Shown here piece by piece: positions 23,472-33,574 of a stretch of DNA of 37,074 nucleotides. The stretch covers positions 1-37,074 of the forward strand of contig JAIMAR010000009.1 of assembly GCA_023511855.1 (NCBI GenBank). Direction: 5' to 3'. The first letter of the stretch is position 1; the number at the start of each line of letters is the position of its first letter. Source of the DNA: Bryobacteraceae bacterium. GTDB taxonomy: Bacteria > Acidobacteriota > Terriglobia > Bryobacterales > Bryobacteraceae. The translations under genes and the position numbers were made by a program. Below the pieces are notes generated by a model. The model was not told where the DNA came from and searched no databases. It worked only from the letters and a program-made list of their open reading frames with translations.

Positions 23472-24605
23472 ATGCCGTTCGCCACGATTCCAGAAGCCCT
23501 GGAGGAGATCCGCGCAGGGCGCATGTTGGTCGTCGTCGACGACGAAGACCGCGAAAACGAAGGCGACCTCACCGCCGCCGCCGAGAAGGTCACCCCGGAG
23601 ATGATCAATTTCATGGCGCTTTATGGCCGGGGCCTGATCTGCCTGGCGCTTCCGGGCGATCGCTGCGACGCGCTGCAACTTCCGCTGATGAGCCCGCGCA
23701 ACACCTCGCGCTTCTCCACCGCCTTTTGCGAATCGGTGGACGCGCGCGAAGGCGTTACAACCGGCATTTCCGCCGCGGACCGGGCGCACACCATCCGGGT
23801 GGTGATGGATCCCAACACCCGGCCCTCCGATCTGGCGCGTCCCGGACACGTCTTCCCGCTGCGCGCGCGCGACGGCGGCGTGCTGGTGCGCGCGGGGCAA
23901 ACCGAGGCGGCCGTGGACCTGGCCCGGCTGGCGGGATTGTCACCGGGCGGCGTCATCTGCGAGATCATGAACGACGACGGCACCATGGCGCGCGTCCCGC
24001 AACTGGAGGAATTCTGCGCGCGCCACGGGCTGAAGATGATCTCGGTGGCCGACCTCATCCGCTACCGGCTGCGCACCGAACGCCTCGTGCAGCGCGTTAG
24101 CGAAGGCAGCATCCAAACGGAGTTCGGCGCCTTCCGCACCGTGGTCTACCAGACGCCGGTCGACCCGGAGCAGCATTTGGCGCTGGTGCGCGGCGATATC
24201 GCCGGCCGCGAAAACGTACTGGTGCGGGTCCATACCCGCTGCACCTACGGCGACGTCTTCGGTTCCTTCGACTGCGACTGCGGGCGCATCCTGCGGACCT
24301 CCCTCCAGCGCATCGCGGAAGAAGACGCGGGGGTCCTCGTCTACCTGCACCATGCGGGCTATCCGCGCAGCGTGGACCGCCTGGGGGCGCACAGCGGAGA
24401 CGCCTCCTACTCACTGACGCCCAGAGGACGGCGTCTGCTTCAGTACGAGAGCGGGATCGGTGCGCAGATCCTCTCCGATCTCGGGCTCCATACGATCCGC
24501 CTCCTGACGAATCATCCGCGCAAGGTGGTCGCGCTGGAGGGGTTTGGCATCCGCATTCTGGAGCAACTGCCGGTGTCGGTGGAGGCGGTGGCCGGAAGGA
24601 AATGA
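23472..24605 (+). CDS. ribBA: RibBA with an altered GTP cyclohydrolase II domain
   Basis: 377 residues. The N-terminal half (1-205) is 3,4-dihydroxy-2-butanone-4-phosphate synthase with intact motifs: [11 protein letters not shown] (23-33), [13 protein letters not shown] and [11 protein letters not shown]. The C-terminal half is GTP cyclohydrolase II-like. The zinc cysteines C257, C268 and C270 are kept ([17 protein letters not shown]), as is the end ([13 protein letters not shown] and [10 protein letters not shown]). However, the segment that should read RQEGRGIGL is LHHAGYPRS, and the D-x-R before YGIGAQ is replaced by LLQYES. The riboflavin-branch synthase is expected to work; the cyclohydrolase probably does not. 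TACACT at 23455-23460 is a possible -10 box. Confidence 0.9.
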   Translation: MPFATIPEALEEIRAGRMLVVVDDEDRENEGDLTAAAEKVTPEMINFMALYGRGLICLALPGDRCDALQLPLMSPRNTSRFSTAFCESVDAREGVTTGISAADRAHTIRVVMDPNTRPSDLARPGHVFPLRARDGGVLVRAGQTEAAVDLARLAGLSPGGVICEIMNDDGTMARVPQLEEFCARHGLKMISVADLIRYRLRTERLVQRVSEGSIQTEFGAFRTVVYQTPVDPEQHLALVRGDIAGRENVLVRVHTRCTYGDVFGSFDCDCGRILRTSLQRIAEEDAGVLVYLHHAGYPRSVDRLGAHSGDASYSLTPRGRRLLQYESGIGAQILSDLGLHTIRLLTNHPRKVVALEGFGIRILEQLPVSVEAVAGRK

Positions 24606-25576
24606 TGCTGGTTTTCCGCGCGGCAGTGGGGCTGCTGGCCGCAGGCGCACTCTTTGGGGCGCAACCCGCACCCGCGCCGGGCAACTTGGATCCGGCGCTC
24701 CTCCGCCACGTCCCGGCCGAGAGCCGCGTGCTGGCCGGAATCGACATGGCGCGGCTGGCGGGCTCGCCTTCCGGACGCGCGCTGTTTTCCCTGCTTCAGG
24801 CCAGCTACCCGCGCCTGTCGGCACTGAACGAATGGCCCGGTTTCGATCCCTTGCGCGACGCGCGGCAGATCCTACTGGCGGCCGCCGGTCAGGCGAACGC
24901 AAACCATACCGTGATCTTGATGCGGGGAGAATTCGATCGCGCGGCGATGGAAGCACGAGGCTTCCGCATGGAGGTCTTCGAGAATGCGCCCCTGCTGCGC
25001 CCGCAGCGGAAGGACGCTCCCTGCTTTGCGATTCTGGAGGCGGGCGTTGCTGCGCTCGGCAGCCAAGAGAGCCTCCATAGGCTGCTGGTTCGGCGCAACT
25101 CAGCCGATCAGCCGGATGCCGGACTCCTGGCCCGGGCCCAAGAGCTTAGTGGCCGCTATGATTTTTGGGCGGTTTCCATCGCGCCCTCCGCCGATTTGGC
25201 CGCGACCGTCCCCGAAGGCCAGTGGAGAGGCATCCTGAGGGGCGACGTGCTGGCCGCGGTGCAAGAATCGAGGCTGGGCATCGAGGCCGGCGATTCCAAT
25301 CGCTTGATCGCGGAAGCCGTCTTGCGCACGGCCAAAGACGCAGCGGCGCTGGCCGAAGTGGTGCGCTTCTTCGCCGGCGTGCTCCAGCTTACGGAGAAGA
25401 TCCGGGGATCCAAAGCCCCGCCCGCGGCCGGCCTGCTCGAGAACCTTCAGGTTCAGACCGAAGGCAACTTGATGCGGGCCACGCTTGTGCTGAGCGGCGC
25501 GCAGCTTCAAACGCTGGTCCGCCGCGCCCGCGATCTCGATCTGCTGAACGCAACTCCGCCGCCGCCCGCACCGTGA
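24602..25576 (+). CDS. Secreted protein of unknown function
   Basis: 324 residues, overlapping the ribBA stop by ATGA and so translationally coupled to it. A signal peptide (FRAAVGLLAAGALFGA, cleaved before QPAPAPG) is followed by DPALLRHVPAESRVLAGIDMARL, a start typical of acidobacterial secreted proteins distantly like DUF3352. Alternating helices and strands follow, with no catalytic motif. It ends in a PPPPAP tail. Probably periplasmic. The coupling to ribBA may only reflect operon packing. Confidence 0.75.
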   Translation: MMLVFRAAVGLLAAGALFGAQPAPAPGNLDPALLRHVPAESRVLAGIDMARLAGSPSGRALFSLLQASYPRLSALNEWPGFDPLRDARQILLAAAGQANANHTVILMRGEFDRAAMEARGFRMEVFENAPLLRPQRKDAPCFAILEAGVAALGSQESLHRLLVRRNSADQPDAGLLARAQELSGRYDFWAVSIAPSADLAATVPEGQWRGILRGDVLAAVQESRLGIEAGDSNRLIAEAVLRTAKDAAALAEVVRFFAGVLQLTEKIRGSKAPPAAGLLENLQVQTEGNLMRATLVLSGAQLQTLVRRARDLDLLNATPPPPAP

Positions 25577-25605
25577 ACTTCTCGCCGGCGGCCGGCTGCA
25601 TGGAG

Positions 25606-25611
25606 TAAAAT
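25606..25611 (+). promoter_or_regulatory. -10 box for a leaderless oxidoreductase mRNA
   Basis: TAAAAT in the context GGAGTAAAATG. The start expected 7 bases after its end is 25618, the A of the ATG of the oxidoreductase, with no ribosome site between. The nearly identical GGAGTAAAATC precedes the gene at 21235. Confidence 0.5.
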
Positions 25612-25617
25612 GTGCGC

Positions 25618-27144
<1,527 letters not shown>

Positions 27145-27165
27145 CCCGTTTCGGAACTTGCACCG

Positions 27166-27202
27166 GCCCGCCGCCCGGAGGAAAGCCCCGGCGGCGGGCT
27201 TT
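27166..27202 (+). terminator. Intrinsic terminator after the oxidoreductase gene
   Basis: Arms GCCCGCCG (27166-27173) and CGGCGGGC (27192-27199) form an 8-bp G+C stem with an 18-base loop that can pair further, followed by TTTG. It ends the plus-strand transcript before the convergent ceramidase-like gene. Confidence 0.65.
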
Positions 27203-27248
27203 GTGCGTAAGGCGGGAGTGGCGTTGCGGCCCCTGTGCGGGGCGAATC

Positions 27249-28529
27249 CTATTGCTTGCCGGGCGCGGCGAGCCACATGCCCTTCAGATCGTAAAGGTTG
27301 ATCACATGCCGCAGCAGGATCTGCTCGCCGGCGCCGACGGCGATGCGGGTCGAGGTATCCGCCCCATAACCTCCGAAGGCCGCCGAGCGCACATCCGGGA
27401 TGTAGCCGGGCCAGCTTTCTCCGGCACTCACCGTGTAGCCGTAGAACAGCGGCCAGGCCACATCGGGCTGCATCTTCCAAAAGGTTTGCAGGCGGTGGAA
27501 AGGCTCGCCGGGGACGGCGGCGATTGCGATCTCATCGTTGAGAAGAACCGTGGTGATGCCCACCTCCACGGAACGGCTCTTGTCCCAGCGGTCCGGGAAC
27601 GTCAGAATCTCGGACTTGCTGAGAATGCCGGGTTTCTCCGGGATGAACGTGCGGATCCCCCGCGCGGCGCGCAGCACATGTGTGGATATCGCCTCGCCCA
27701 TCTTGTCCAGCACCCGGAAATCCTCCTGGCTGTTTTTCGCCATGCCCATCATCATGGGGTTGATGTCGCCGGCGCCGCCCTGGACAAACATGCACTGTGC
27801 TCCCGGCAACGCGGATTCCACTTTGGATTGCATCACTCCGGGCCAGTCCGCCGAGTAGAGGCAATTCCAGCCTTGCATCACCACCGAGTGGCAGGCGTAA
27901 TGGACCACCACGGCGCGCACGCGGCCGGCCTCGTCGTCGATGCGCAGGACAACGAATTCTGGGTCGACCGGACCGTAGGGGATGTGCGCCAGGTTGGAGA
28001 AGTCCGCCCGCGCGCGGCCGTCCTCGCGCAGCACCAGCCGGTTGTAGCCGAGCTGCAAAGCGCCCTTGCCCAAGCCCAGCTTGGCCGGAAACATCGATTG
28101 AGAGGCCTGCTTCACCAATTGGAAGATGGTCTCTTCCAGCCCGGCGTGGTACTGCCGCTGCGCCTCCACCACCGGGGTGCGTTCTTCGTCGCTGCGGGCG
28201 AAGCGCGGTCCCGAATGGGTGTGAGAGGAAGCCACGAGCAGCACCGGGATGCCCAGCTCGGCGGCCACGCGCTTTTGAAGGGCGGCCGAACCGAACGTTC
28301 CGGCATCGAGGGTGACGATCGCCAGGCGGTCCTTGCCCGCCGCCAGCACCAGCGCTTTGGCGTGAAGCGGATCGTGAGTTCCTTCGGCCACGGGACAAGT
28401 ACGGTTGGGGTAACCGTACATGGGCAGCATCGCTTTCGGGGTGATATCGGCCCGGGCCAATCCGGCCAGAAACGGCTGGGCCGGCGCAGCCGTGCACATG
28501 GCCAGCAACAACCACAGGAGACGTTTCAT
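27249..28529 (-). CDS. Secreted ceramidase-like hydrolase
   Basis: 426 residues from the ATG at 28529, whose A overlaps the GH3 stop. A signal peptide (KRLLWLLLAMCTAAPA) leads into a neutral/alkaline non-lysosomal ceramidase-like domain: AGLARADITPKAMLPMYGY, a metal site VASSHTHSGP, then VHYACHSVVMQG and VQGGAGDINPM. True ceramidases are over 600 residues with a C-terminal beta domain; this short form is widespread in environmental bacteria. An amide-bond hydrolase acting on a lipid or glycoconjugate is possible; the substrate is not known. It is the last gene of the aminotransferase-GH3 operon, so its substrate may be linked to a glycan. Confidence 0.85.
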   Translation of the reverse strand: MKRLLWLLLAMCTAAPAQPFLAGLARADITPKAMLPMYGYPNRTCPVAEGTHDPLHAKALVLAAGKDRLAIVTLDAGTFGSAALQKRVAAELGIPVLLVASSHTHSGPRFARSDEERTPVVEAQRQYHAGLEETIFQLVKQASQSMFPAKLGLGKGALQLGYNRLVLREDGRARADFSNLAHIPYGPVDPEFVVLRIDDEAGRVRAVVVHYACHSVVMQGWNCLYSADWPGVMQSKVESALPGAQCMFVQGGAGDINPMMMGMAKNSQEDFRVLDKMGEAISTHVLRAARGIRTFIPEKPGILSKSEILTFPDRWDKSRSVEVGITTVLLNDEIAIAAVPGEPFHRLQTFWKMQPDVAWPLFYGYTVSAGESWPGYIPDVRSAAFGGYGADTSTRIAVGAGEQILLRHVINLYDLKGMWLAAPGKQ

Positions 28530-30841
28530 CACCGCACCTCGAAATCTCCACTCAAATGTATGTCCGCCGAGGAGCTCCCCACCAGCACACGGAATGTCCC
28601 CGGCTCCACCACCCAGCGCAAATCCTGATCGAGCAGTGCAAGATCCTCCGGCCCCAGGCGGAACCGTACGCTGCGCGTCTCGCCGGGTTTCAGGGTGATC
28701 TTTTCGAAACCGCGCAACTGCTTGACCGGGCGGGTTACGGAGCTGACCAGGTCGCTCAAGTAGAGCTGCACCACTTCCTGGCCTTCTCGCGCGCCGGCAT
28801 TGCGGACGTTCACGGTGACCTGGACTTGCCCGTTAGGGCCGATGGTCTTGGGCTCGATGCGCAAGCCGCTGTATTCGAACCGGGTGTAGCTCAGGCCGTA
28901 GCCGAACGGGTACAGCGGCGCCGCGCTCATATCGGCGTAGCGCCGCCCCCAGCCGCGCTCGATCCAGTAGGCCTTCGAAGGGCCGTAATCGTAGTAGACG
29001 GGCAACTGGCCCACGTGCCTGGGGATGGTGATGGGCAGCCTCCCGCTGGGGTTGTAGTCGCCGAAGAGCACGTCGGCTACGGCGTCCCCACCGCGTTCGC
29101 CCGGCAGCCAGGCTTCGACCAGCGCCGGGACATGCTCGGCGATCCAGCGTGTGGACAGCGGTCTGCCGTTGATGAGCACGACCACCGTGGGCGTGCCGGT
29201 TTCATAGACGGCGCGGACCAGTTCCTCTTGCACCCCCGTGAGGTCGAGGCTGGCGACGTCATAGCCCTCGCCGTTGGTGGGCATCTTGCTGAGCTGGCCA
29301 TTTTCGCCCACCACGACGATGGCCACCTCGGCGCTCTTGGCCGCCTGCTGAGCTTCAGCAAAGCCGCTCCTGTCTTCGCCCAGCACATCGCAGCCGCGCG
29401 CGTAGGTCACCGTGGCGCCGGGCAGTTTGCGCCGAATCCCCGCCAGCACCGTCACCACCTCCTGGAGGATGGTCCTGGGGACGTAGTCGCCGAGCTGGTT
29501 GGCTTTGTCGTCGGCGTTGGGGCCGATCACCGCGATCCGGCGCAAGTCCTTGCGCAGGGGAAGCACGCCATCGTTCTTGAGAAGGACGATGCCCTCGCGG
29601 GCGGCGCGCAGCGCCAGATCCTGAGCTAGCGGCGTGTGGGTCGATTGCACCGCGCGCTCGGGATCCACGTAGGGATTCTCGAAAAGCCCCAGCCGGAACT
29701 TGAGCCGCAGCACGCGGAGCACGGAGCGGTCGACGTCCGCCATCGAAGCCTTGCCTTCTTTGACGCTTTCCACCAACTGACCCATGTAGCCCGGCTCATA
29801 GGAAATGCCGACGTCGACGCCGGCGCGCAGGGCCATCTGGCCGGCCTCTTTTTGGTTGGCGGCCACGCGCTCGTAGACCAGCGTGCCGATGCCGCCTCCT
29901 TCGCCAAGCACCAGTCCCTGGAAGCCGAGCTCCTCGCGCAGGATGCGGGTCAGGAGCTTGGCGGAGGCGTGCGCGGGGACGCCGTCGATGGAGGGATAGG
30001 TGGCCATGACGCCCAGCGCGCCGGCGCGTTTGATCCCGGCTTCCCAGGGCGGCAGAAACGTCTCCCGCAGCTTCCGCTCGCTGATCTCCATTGCCCCGCG
30101 CTCCAGCCCGCTGACGGGCTGGCTCTGGCCCGGATAGTGGCAGAGTCCGGCCACGACGCGGTCCGGAGATGCGATGTTGCTGCCCTGCGCGCCTTGCACG
30201 ATCGCCTCCGCGATGCGGGCGCACAGATAGGGATCTTCGCTGTAGCCCTCCTGATTGCGCCCCAGACGCGGGTCGCGGTTCGGCTCGATCACCAGCGTGA
30301 AGAGCTGATGGATGCCCACGGCGCGCGCTTCCCGGGCGGCTGTGGAGTAGATCTCGCGCAGCAACTCCAGGTTCCAGGTGCTGCCCAGCGCAAGGCCTTC
30401 CGGGAAGATCGTCTTGCCGGAGCACATCACTCCGTGGGTGCCTTCCTCGGTTTGAAGCAGGGGGATGCCCAGGCGCGTCTTCTCGATCGCGATCTTCTGA
30501 AGCTCGTTGAAGTAGAGGGCCTGTTGACGGCTGCCTTCGTGGAGGATGGTGTTGGCCAGGGTGAAGAAGCCCCCGCCCGGGCCGATTTCCTTGGTGAAGG
30601 TCCCTTCGGCGAACCGCCGGCAGGCCTCGGTCTTGGCCGCCACGTCCCGGCCCAAGCTGTTCACGTAGACGCACGGCATGTTGAGCTGGCCGATCTTTTC
30701 CTCCAGCGTCATTCGAGCCAGCAAGTCTTCCACCCGCCGGTCCACGGGTTGCGCCGGGTCCCGGTACAGGGGGCGCTCGGCGGGTTGCCATCCGGCCCAA
30801 AGCAGCGCCACGAGAATCAACAGGGAGAATCCCGCAGGCAT
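28529..30841 (-). CDS. Divergent secreted glycoside hydrolase family 3 protein
   Basis: 770 residues with a signal peptide (GFSLLILVALLWAG). The GH3 N-terminal barrel (about 35-365), GH3 C-terminal domain (about 400-640, with NGEGYDVASLDL as the likely acid/base site) and an Fn3-like domain (about 680-765) are in the BglX order. The catalytic region is unusual. The nucleophile motif, usually SDW or similar, reads VLGEGGGIG (310-318) with Glu314. The KHF motif reads LCHYPGQSQP. DExHG reads TEEGTHG. From memory such proteins form a separate GH3 clade in Bacteroidota and Acidobacteriota. The substrate is unknown. The gene starts 13 bases after the aminotransferase gene and its stop overlaps the ceramidase-like start. 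Confidence 0.88.
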   Translation of the reverse strand: MPAGFSLLILVALLWAGWQPAERPLYRDPAQPVDRRVEDLLARMTLEEKIGQLNMPCVYVNSLGRDVAAKTEACRRFAEGTFTKEIGPGGGFFTLANTILHEGSRQQALYFNELQKIAIEKTRLGIPLLQTEEGTHGVMCSGKTIFPEGLALGSTWNLELLREIYSTAAREARAVGIHQLFTLVIEPNRDPRLGRNQEGYSEDPYLCARIAEAIVQGAQGSNIASPDRVVAGLCHYPGQSQPVSGLERGAMEISERKLRETFLPPWEAGIKRAGALGVMATYPSIDGVPAHASAKLLTRILREELGFQGLVLGEGGGIGTLVYERVAANQKEAGQMALRAGVDVGISYEPGYMGQLVESVKEGKASMADVDRSVLRVLRLKFRLGLFENPYVDPERAVQSTHTPLAQDLALRAAREGIVLLKNDGVLPLRKDLRRIAVIGPNADDKANQLGDYVPRTILQEVVTVLAGIRRKLPGATVTYARGCDVLGEDRSGFAEAQQAAKSAEVAIVVVGENGQLSKMPTNGEGYDVASLDLTGVQEELVRAVYETGTPTVVVLINGRPLSTRWIAEHVPALVEAWLPGERGGDAVADVLFGDYNPSGRLPITIPRHVGQLPVYYDYGPSKAYWIERGWGRRYADMSAAPLYPFGYGLSYTRFEYSGLRIEPKTIGPNGQVQVTVNVRNAGAREGQEVVQLYLSDLVSSVTRPVKQLRGFEKITLKPGETRSVRFRLGPEDLALLDQDLRWVVEPGTFRVLVGSSSADIHLSGDFEVR

Positions 30842-30854
30842 GGCTACCTTCCTT

Positions 30855-32153
30855 TCATGAACTCAAATGCTCGCGCAAGACTTTCTCGAAGGCGCGGATG
30901 ATGTCGTCTTCATCGCTGCGGGTCAGGCAGGACGGGATGGCGAGCACGATGCTCCGTTCAAACAACGAGTCGGCCGCCGGGCATGCGCCCTTGGCGTAGT
31001 TGCCGCCCAAGCCGCGGTTCTCCGTGAGGTTCCACGGGAAGCCCGCGCGGTCGATGCTGGTGCGGTGGACCAGGCTGGGGATGTTGTAGTACAGGTGCAG
31101 GCCCCAATCGGTCATGAGAACGTTAGAGATCCCTTGCGGGTAAGTGACAATGCCCTCGGCCCGCAGTGCGAGGTTCACACGCCTGGCCGTCTCCGCATCC
31201 GGGTAGGTGGTGATCAGAAAGCAGCCGGTATCGCCGTCGGGATCCTGGATGCGCCGGAGCGCCACTTGGGGGAAGGCTTCGAGCGCTTGGCGGATGCGGT
31301 ACTTGCTTCGGCGCATGGCGGCGGTGACGACGGGAAGCTTGCGCAACTGGACGCGCAGGATGGCGGCGCGCAGCTCATCCAGGCGCGTGCCCTTTCCCCA
31401 GAGGCACAGCTCCGGAGAGTCGAAGATGAGGCGGCCGTTGCGGTCGCGGGCGTAGCCCAGGTCGTGGCAGGCCTCGGCGCGCTGGGCCAGGCGATCGTCG
31501 CTGGTGACGACGCAGCCGCCTTCGCCGGCGGTCATATTCTTGTTCATCTGAAAGCTGAAGATGCCCATGTCGCCGAAAGTCCCCACCTTGCGGCCGTGGA
31601 TGCTGCCTCCGGCGCATTGCGCGCAGTCCTCAAGCAGCCAGAGGCCGTGCTGCCGGGCCAGCTCGGCGAGGGCGGGCGCGTCGGCCGGCGCGCCGCTCAT
31701 GTGAACCAGAATGATGCCCGTAGTGTGGCTACTGATGCGCGCCTGGACGGAGGCGGGGTTCAGCCCGAAGGTGTCATCGATATCCGCCAGCACCGGGATC
31801 GCCCCCTGGTTGACCACGGCGGCCACAACCGACACCCACAAATAGGCCGGCACAATGACCTCCTGGCCGGGCCCCACGCCGAGCGCGGCCAGGGCGACCG
31901 ACAAAGCGCCGGTGCCGCTGCCCACGGCGACGGCGTGCTTGGCTCCTACGAAGGCGGCGAATTCCCGCTCGAAGGCTTCGGCCTCCCCTTGCAGGTCTAC
32001 GCCGTAGTAACGGAACGGAGACCGCGCGCGCAGCACGCGCTTGACGGCCTCGATCTCTTGCTCATCGAAGTAGTGGACGCCGGGGAATTCCAGCGGAAAC
32101 GGCTGGCTCCGGACGGGCGGTTGTGATTTGCCTGTGTGTTCCTCGGAGGGCAC
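30855..32153 (-). CDS. DegT/DnrJ/EryC1/StrS-type aminotransferase
   Basis: 432 residues from GTG at 32153. A PLP enzyme of the sugar-aminotransferase family: GSGTGALSVALAALGVGPGQEVIVP, ILVHMSGAPADAPAL, LLEDCAQCAGG with D176, and the Schiff-base lysine K205 in FSFQMNKNMTAGEGG. No signal peptide, so cytoplasmic. Relatives act on keto sugars, on keto inositols, or in AHBA synthesis. The first 20 residues are polar and may be dispensable. It heads the three-gene minus-strand operon, with the promoter TATACT upstream. An amino-sugar or aminocyclitol product is inferred, not proven. Confidence 0.9.
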   Translation of the reverse strand: MPSEEHTGKSQPPVRSQPFPLEFPGVHYFDEQEIEAVKRVLRARSPFRYYGVDLQGEAEAFEREFAAFVGAKHAVAVGSGTGALSVALAALGVGPGQEVIVPAYLWVSVVAAVVNQGAIPVLADIDDTFGLNPASVQARISSHTTGIILVHMSGAPADAPALAELARQHGLWLLEDCAQCAGGSIHGRKVGTFGDMGIFSFQMNKNMTAGEGGCVVTSDDRLAQRAEACHDLGYARDRNGRLIFDSPELCLWGKGTRLDELRAAILRVQLRKLPVVTAAMRRSKYRIRQALEAFPQVALRRIQDPDGDTGCFLITTYPDAETARRVNLALRAEGIVTYPQGISNVLMTDWGLHLYYNIPSLVHRTSIDRAGFPWNLTENRGLGGNYAKGACPAADSLFERSIVLAIPSCLTRSDEDDIIRAFEKVLREHLSS

Positions 32154-32187
32154 GGTCGAGGGCCTTTCTTTCTATGGCGTCTGCGAC

Positions 32188-32193
32188 AGTATA
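32188..32193 (-). promoter_or_regulatory. -10 box for the aminotransferase-GH3-ceramidase operon
   Basis: On the minus strand TGTATACT contains TATACT, predicting a start near 32181 and a leader of about 28 bases to the GTG at 32153. AAAGG lies about 8 bases before that GTG region. There is no recognisable -35. Confidence 0.5.
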
Positions 32194-32375
32194 CACCCGG
32201 GAGGGGCGCCGGCTGCCGCTCTGGAGCGAGCAGGCACTGGTGGACCGGGGGCGCACAAGACTTCGGCTGGAGTGCGCCTGCGTCGAAACGGCTCCGCGCG
32301 GGCCGTCCGCCGGACCGGATTAGACTCCCCAGTTCATTTGAAGCGGCGGGGAGGGCCGCAACCGGTCCCGCAGAA

Positions 32376-32561
32376 TCAGGCTGGAGGCCTTGCGGCTTGG
32401 GCAACATCAAGCGGTAGGCAATCTGGCAAGGCTGCACGGGCGCCTACGTACACGGCAAGGTCCCAGTTGGTTGGCCGCGGCTGATCCTCCCTGGCGCCTG
32501 CGGAAAGATTTGCGGATTCCAGCGCAGCCGTCGATGCGATCAGAAATTCTCGCCGGTTCAT
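32376..32561 (-). pseudogene. Tat-signal gene start, truncated after 61 codons
   Basis: An ATG at 32561 with GGGAGG about 9 bases upstream opens MNRREFLIASTAALESANLSA, a typical Tat signal, then REDQPRPTNWDLAVYVGARAAL, then a stop after 61 codons. The strong ribosome site and signal peptide show a real gene start. The downstream sequence matches no family I know, and another minus frame (to about 32160) stays open, so a frameshifted or decayed secreted protein is most likely. A genuine tiny exported protein cannot be excluded. Confidence 0.5.
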
Positions 32562-32752
32562 GGTCTCAGCCTCCCGAGCATGACTGATTTTACAACCAGC
32601 GGTGCGACAGACCGGGACGCGCGGGTACGGATTTCGGTCCGCCTGCACGAGTTGACGGTGACCCACGAGACTCCGTTCAGGCCCCGGCCTCGATGGTTCT
32701 GTTCCACCAGAGGATGAAACAGGATGGGGAAAAGCTTGCATCATCGCCCTGC

Positions 32753-32758
32753 TAGCAT
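32753..32758 (+). promoter_or_regulatory. -10 box for a leaderless hydrolase mRNA
   Basis: TAGCAT ends 7 bases before the A of the ATG at 32765, with no Shine-Dalgarno sequence in between, so translation from a leaderless message is likely. The box is a weaker match than others in the window. Confidence 0.4.
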
Positions 32759-32764
32759 AGGGCT

Positions 32765-33574
32765 ATGCGCGCGATGCTGCTTCTCCTCGTGAGCCTGCCT
32801 TTGCTGGCCGAAACGGCCGAGCTCGAGGGAACGAAGATCTATTACGCCGCCGCGGGACGCGGGGCGCACACCGTGGTGCTGATTCACGGCTGGACCTGCG
32901 ACCACACCTTATGGGACGCGCAGATGGAGGCATTGAAGCGCCGTTACCGTGTGATTGCGCTTGATCTGCCCGGCCATGGGCGCAGCGGCGCCGCGCCGGA
33001 GTATTCGATGAAACGTTTCGCGCGCGCCGTCAACGCCGTCATGGCTAAGGAAAATGTTCGCCAGGCGGTTCTGGCGGGCCATTCGATGGGCGGCGCCGTG
33101 ATGCTCGAATTCGCCCGGCTCTATCAGGAACAGGTCCTCGCGATTGTCGCCGTCGATGCTATCTTCCCGGAGCCGGAAGCCGCAAGGAGCCTCGCCTCTT
33201 TGGCCGCGCGCTTTGAAGGGGCGGACGCTTTGGAAGAGCGAAGGAAAATAGTCCGGGGCATGTTCACAGACGCCACCAAGGCGGAGCTGCGGCTCAAGAT
33301 CGAATCCGTCATGCTGGCTGCCCCCGCGGACGTCGCAGCCGGGGCCATGCGCGGCATCGCCGATCTTTCGGTCTGGCGCGAGGACCGCATTGATTTGCCT
33401 TTTGTTGAGATCGCCGCCGAGACCTCCACATACGTGACCGAGGACCTCCTCAAGAAGCGTTTCCCGCGCGCCAAGCTGGTCCGGGTGCCCGGCACGGGCC
33501 ATTTTCTGCACATAGAGAAGCCCGCCGAGGTCAACCGGATCCTGCTGGAATGGCTTGCGGCGCAGGGCCTCTGA
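32765..33574 (+). CDS. Secreted alpha/beta hydrolase
   Basis: 269 residues. A short signal (RAMLLLLVSLPLLA) is followed by the alpha/beta-hydrolase fold. The oxyanion HGW is at 41-43 (VVLIHGWTCDHTLW), then IALDLPGHGRSG, the nucleophile elbow GHSMGG with S107, and the catalytic His H246 in PGTGHFLHIEKP. The acid residue is either D131 (VAVDAIF) or one in the ITxSVWREDR region. Esterase or lipase-like activity is expected; the substrate is unknown. The gene stands alone between the divergent Tat fragment and a long intergenic region. Confidence 0.9.
   Translation: MRAMLLLLVSLPLLAETAELEGTKIYYAAAGRGAHTVVLIHGWTCDHTLWDAQMEALKRRYRVIALDLPGHGRSGAAPEYSMKRFARAVNAVMAKENVRQAVLAGHSMGGAVMLEFARLYQEQVLAIVAVDAIFPEPEAARSLASLAARFEGADALEERRKIVRGMFTDATKAELRLKIESVMLAAPADVAAGAMRGIADLSVWREDRIDLPFVEIAAETSTYVTEDLLKKRFPRAKLVRVPGTGHFLHIEKPAEVNRILLEWLAAQGL

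Noticed and set aside
32123-32323. Small plus-strand frame with a protein-like C-terminal part
   Set aside because: It overlaps the aminotransferase promoter and start on the other strand, has no ribosome site, and matches no family I know.
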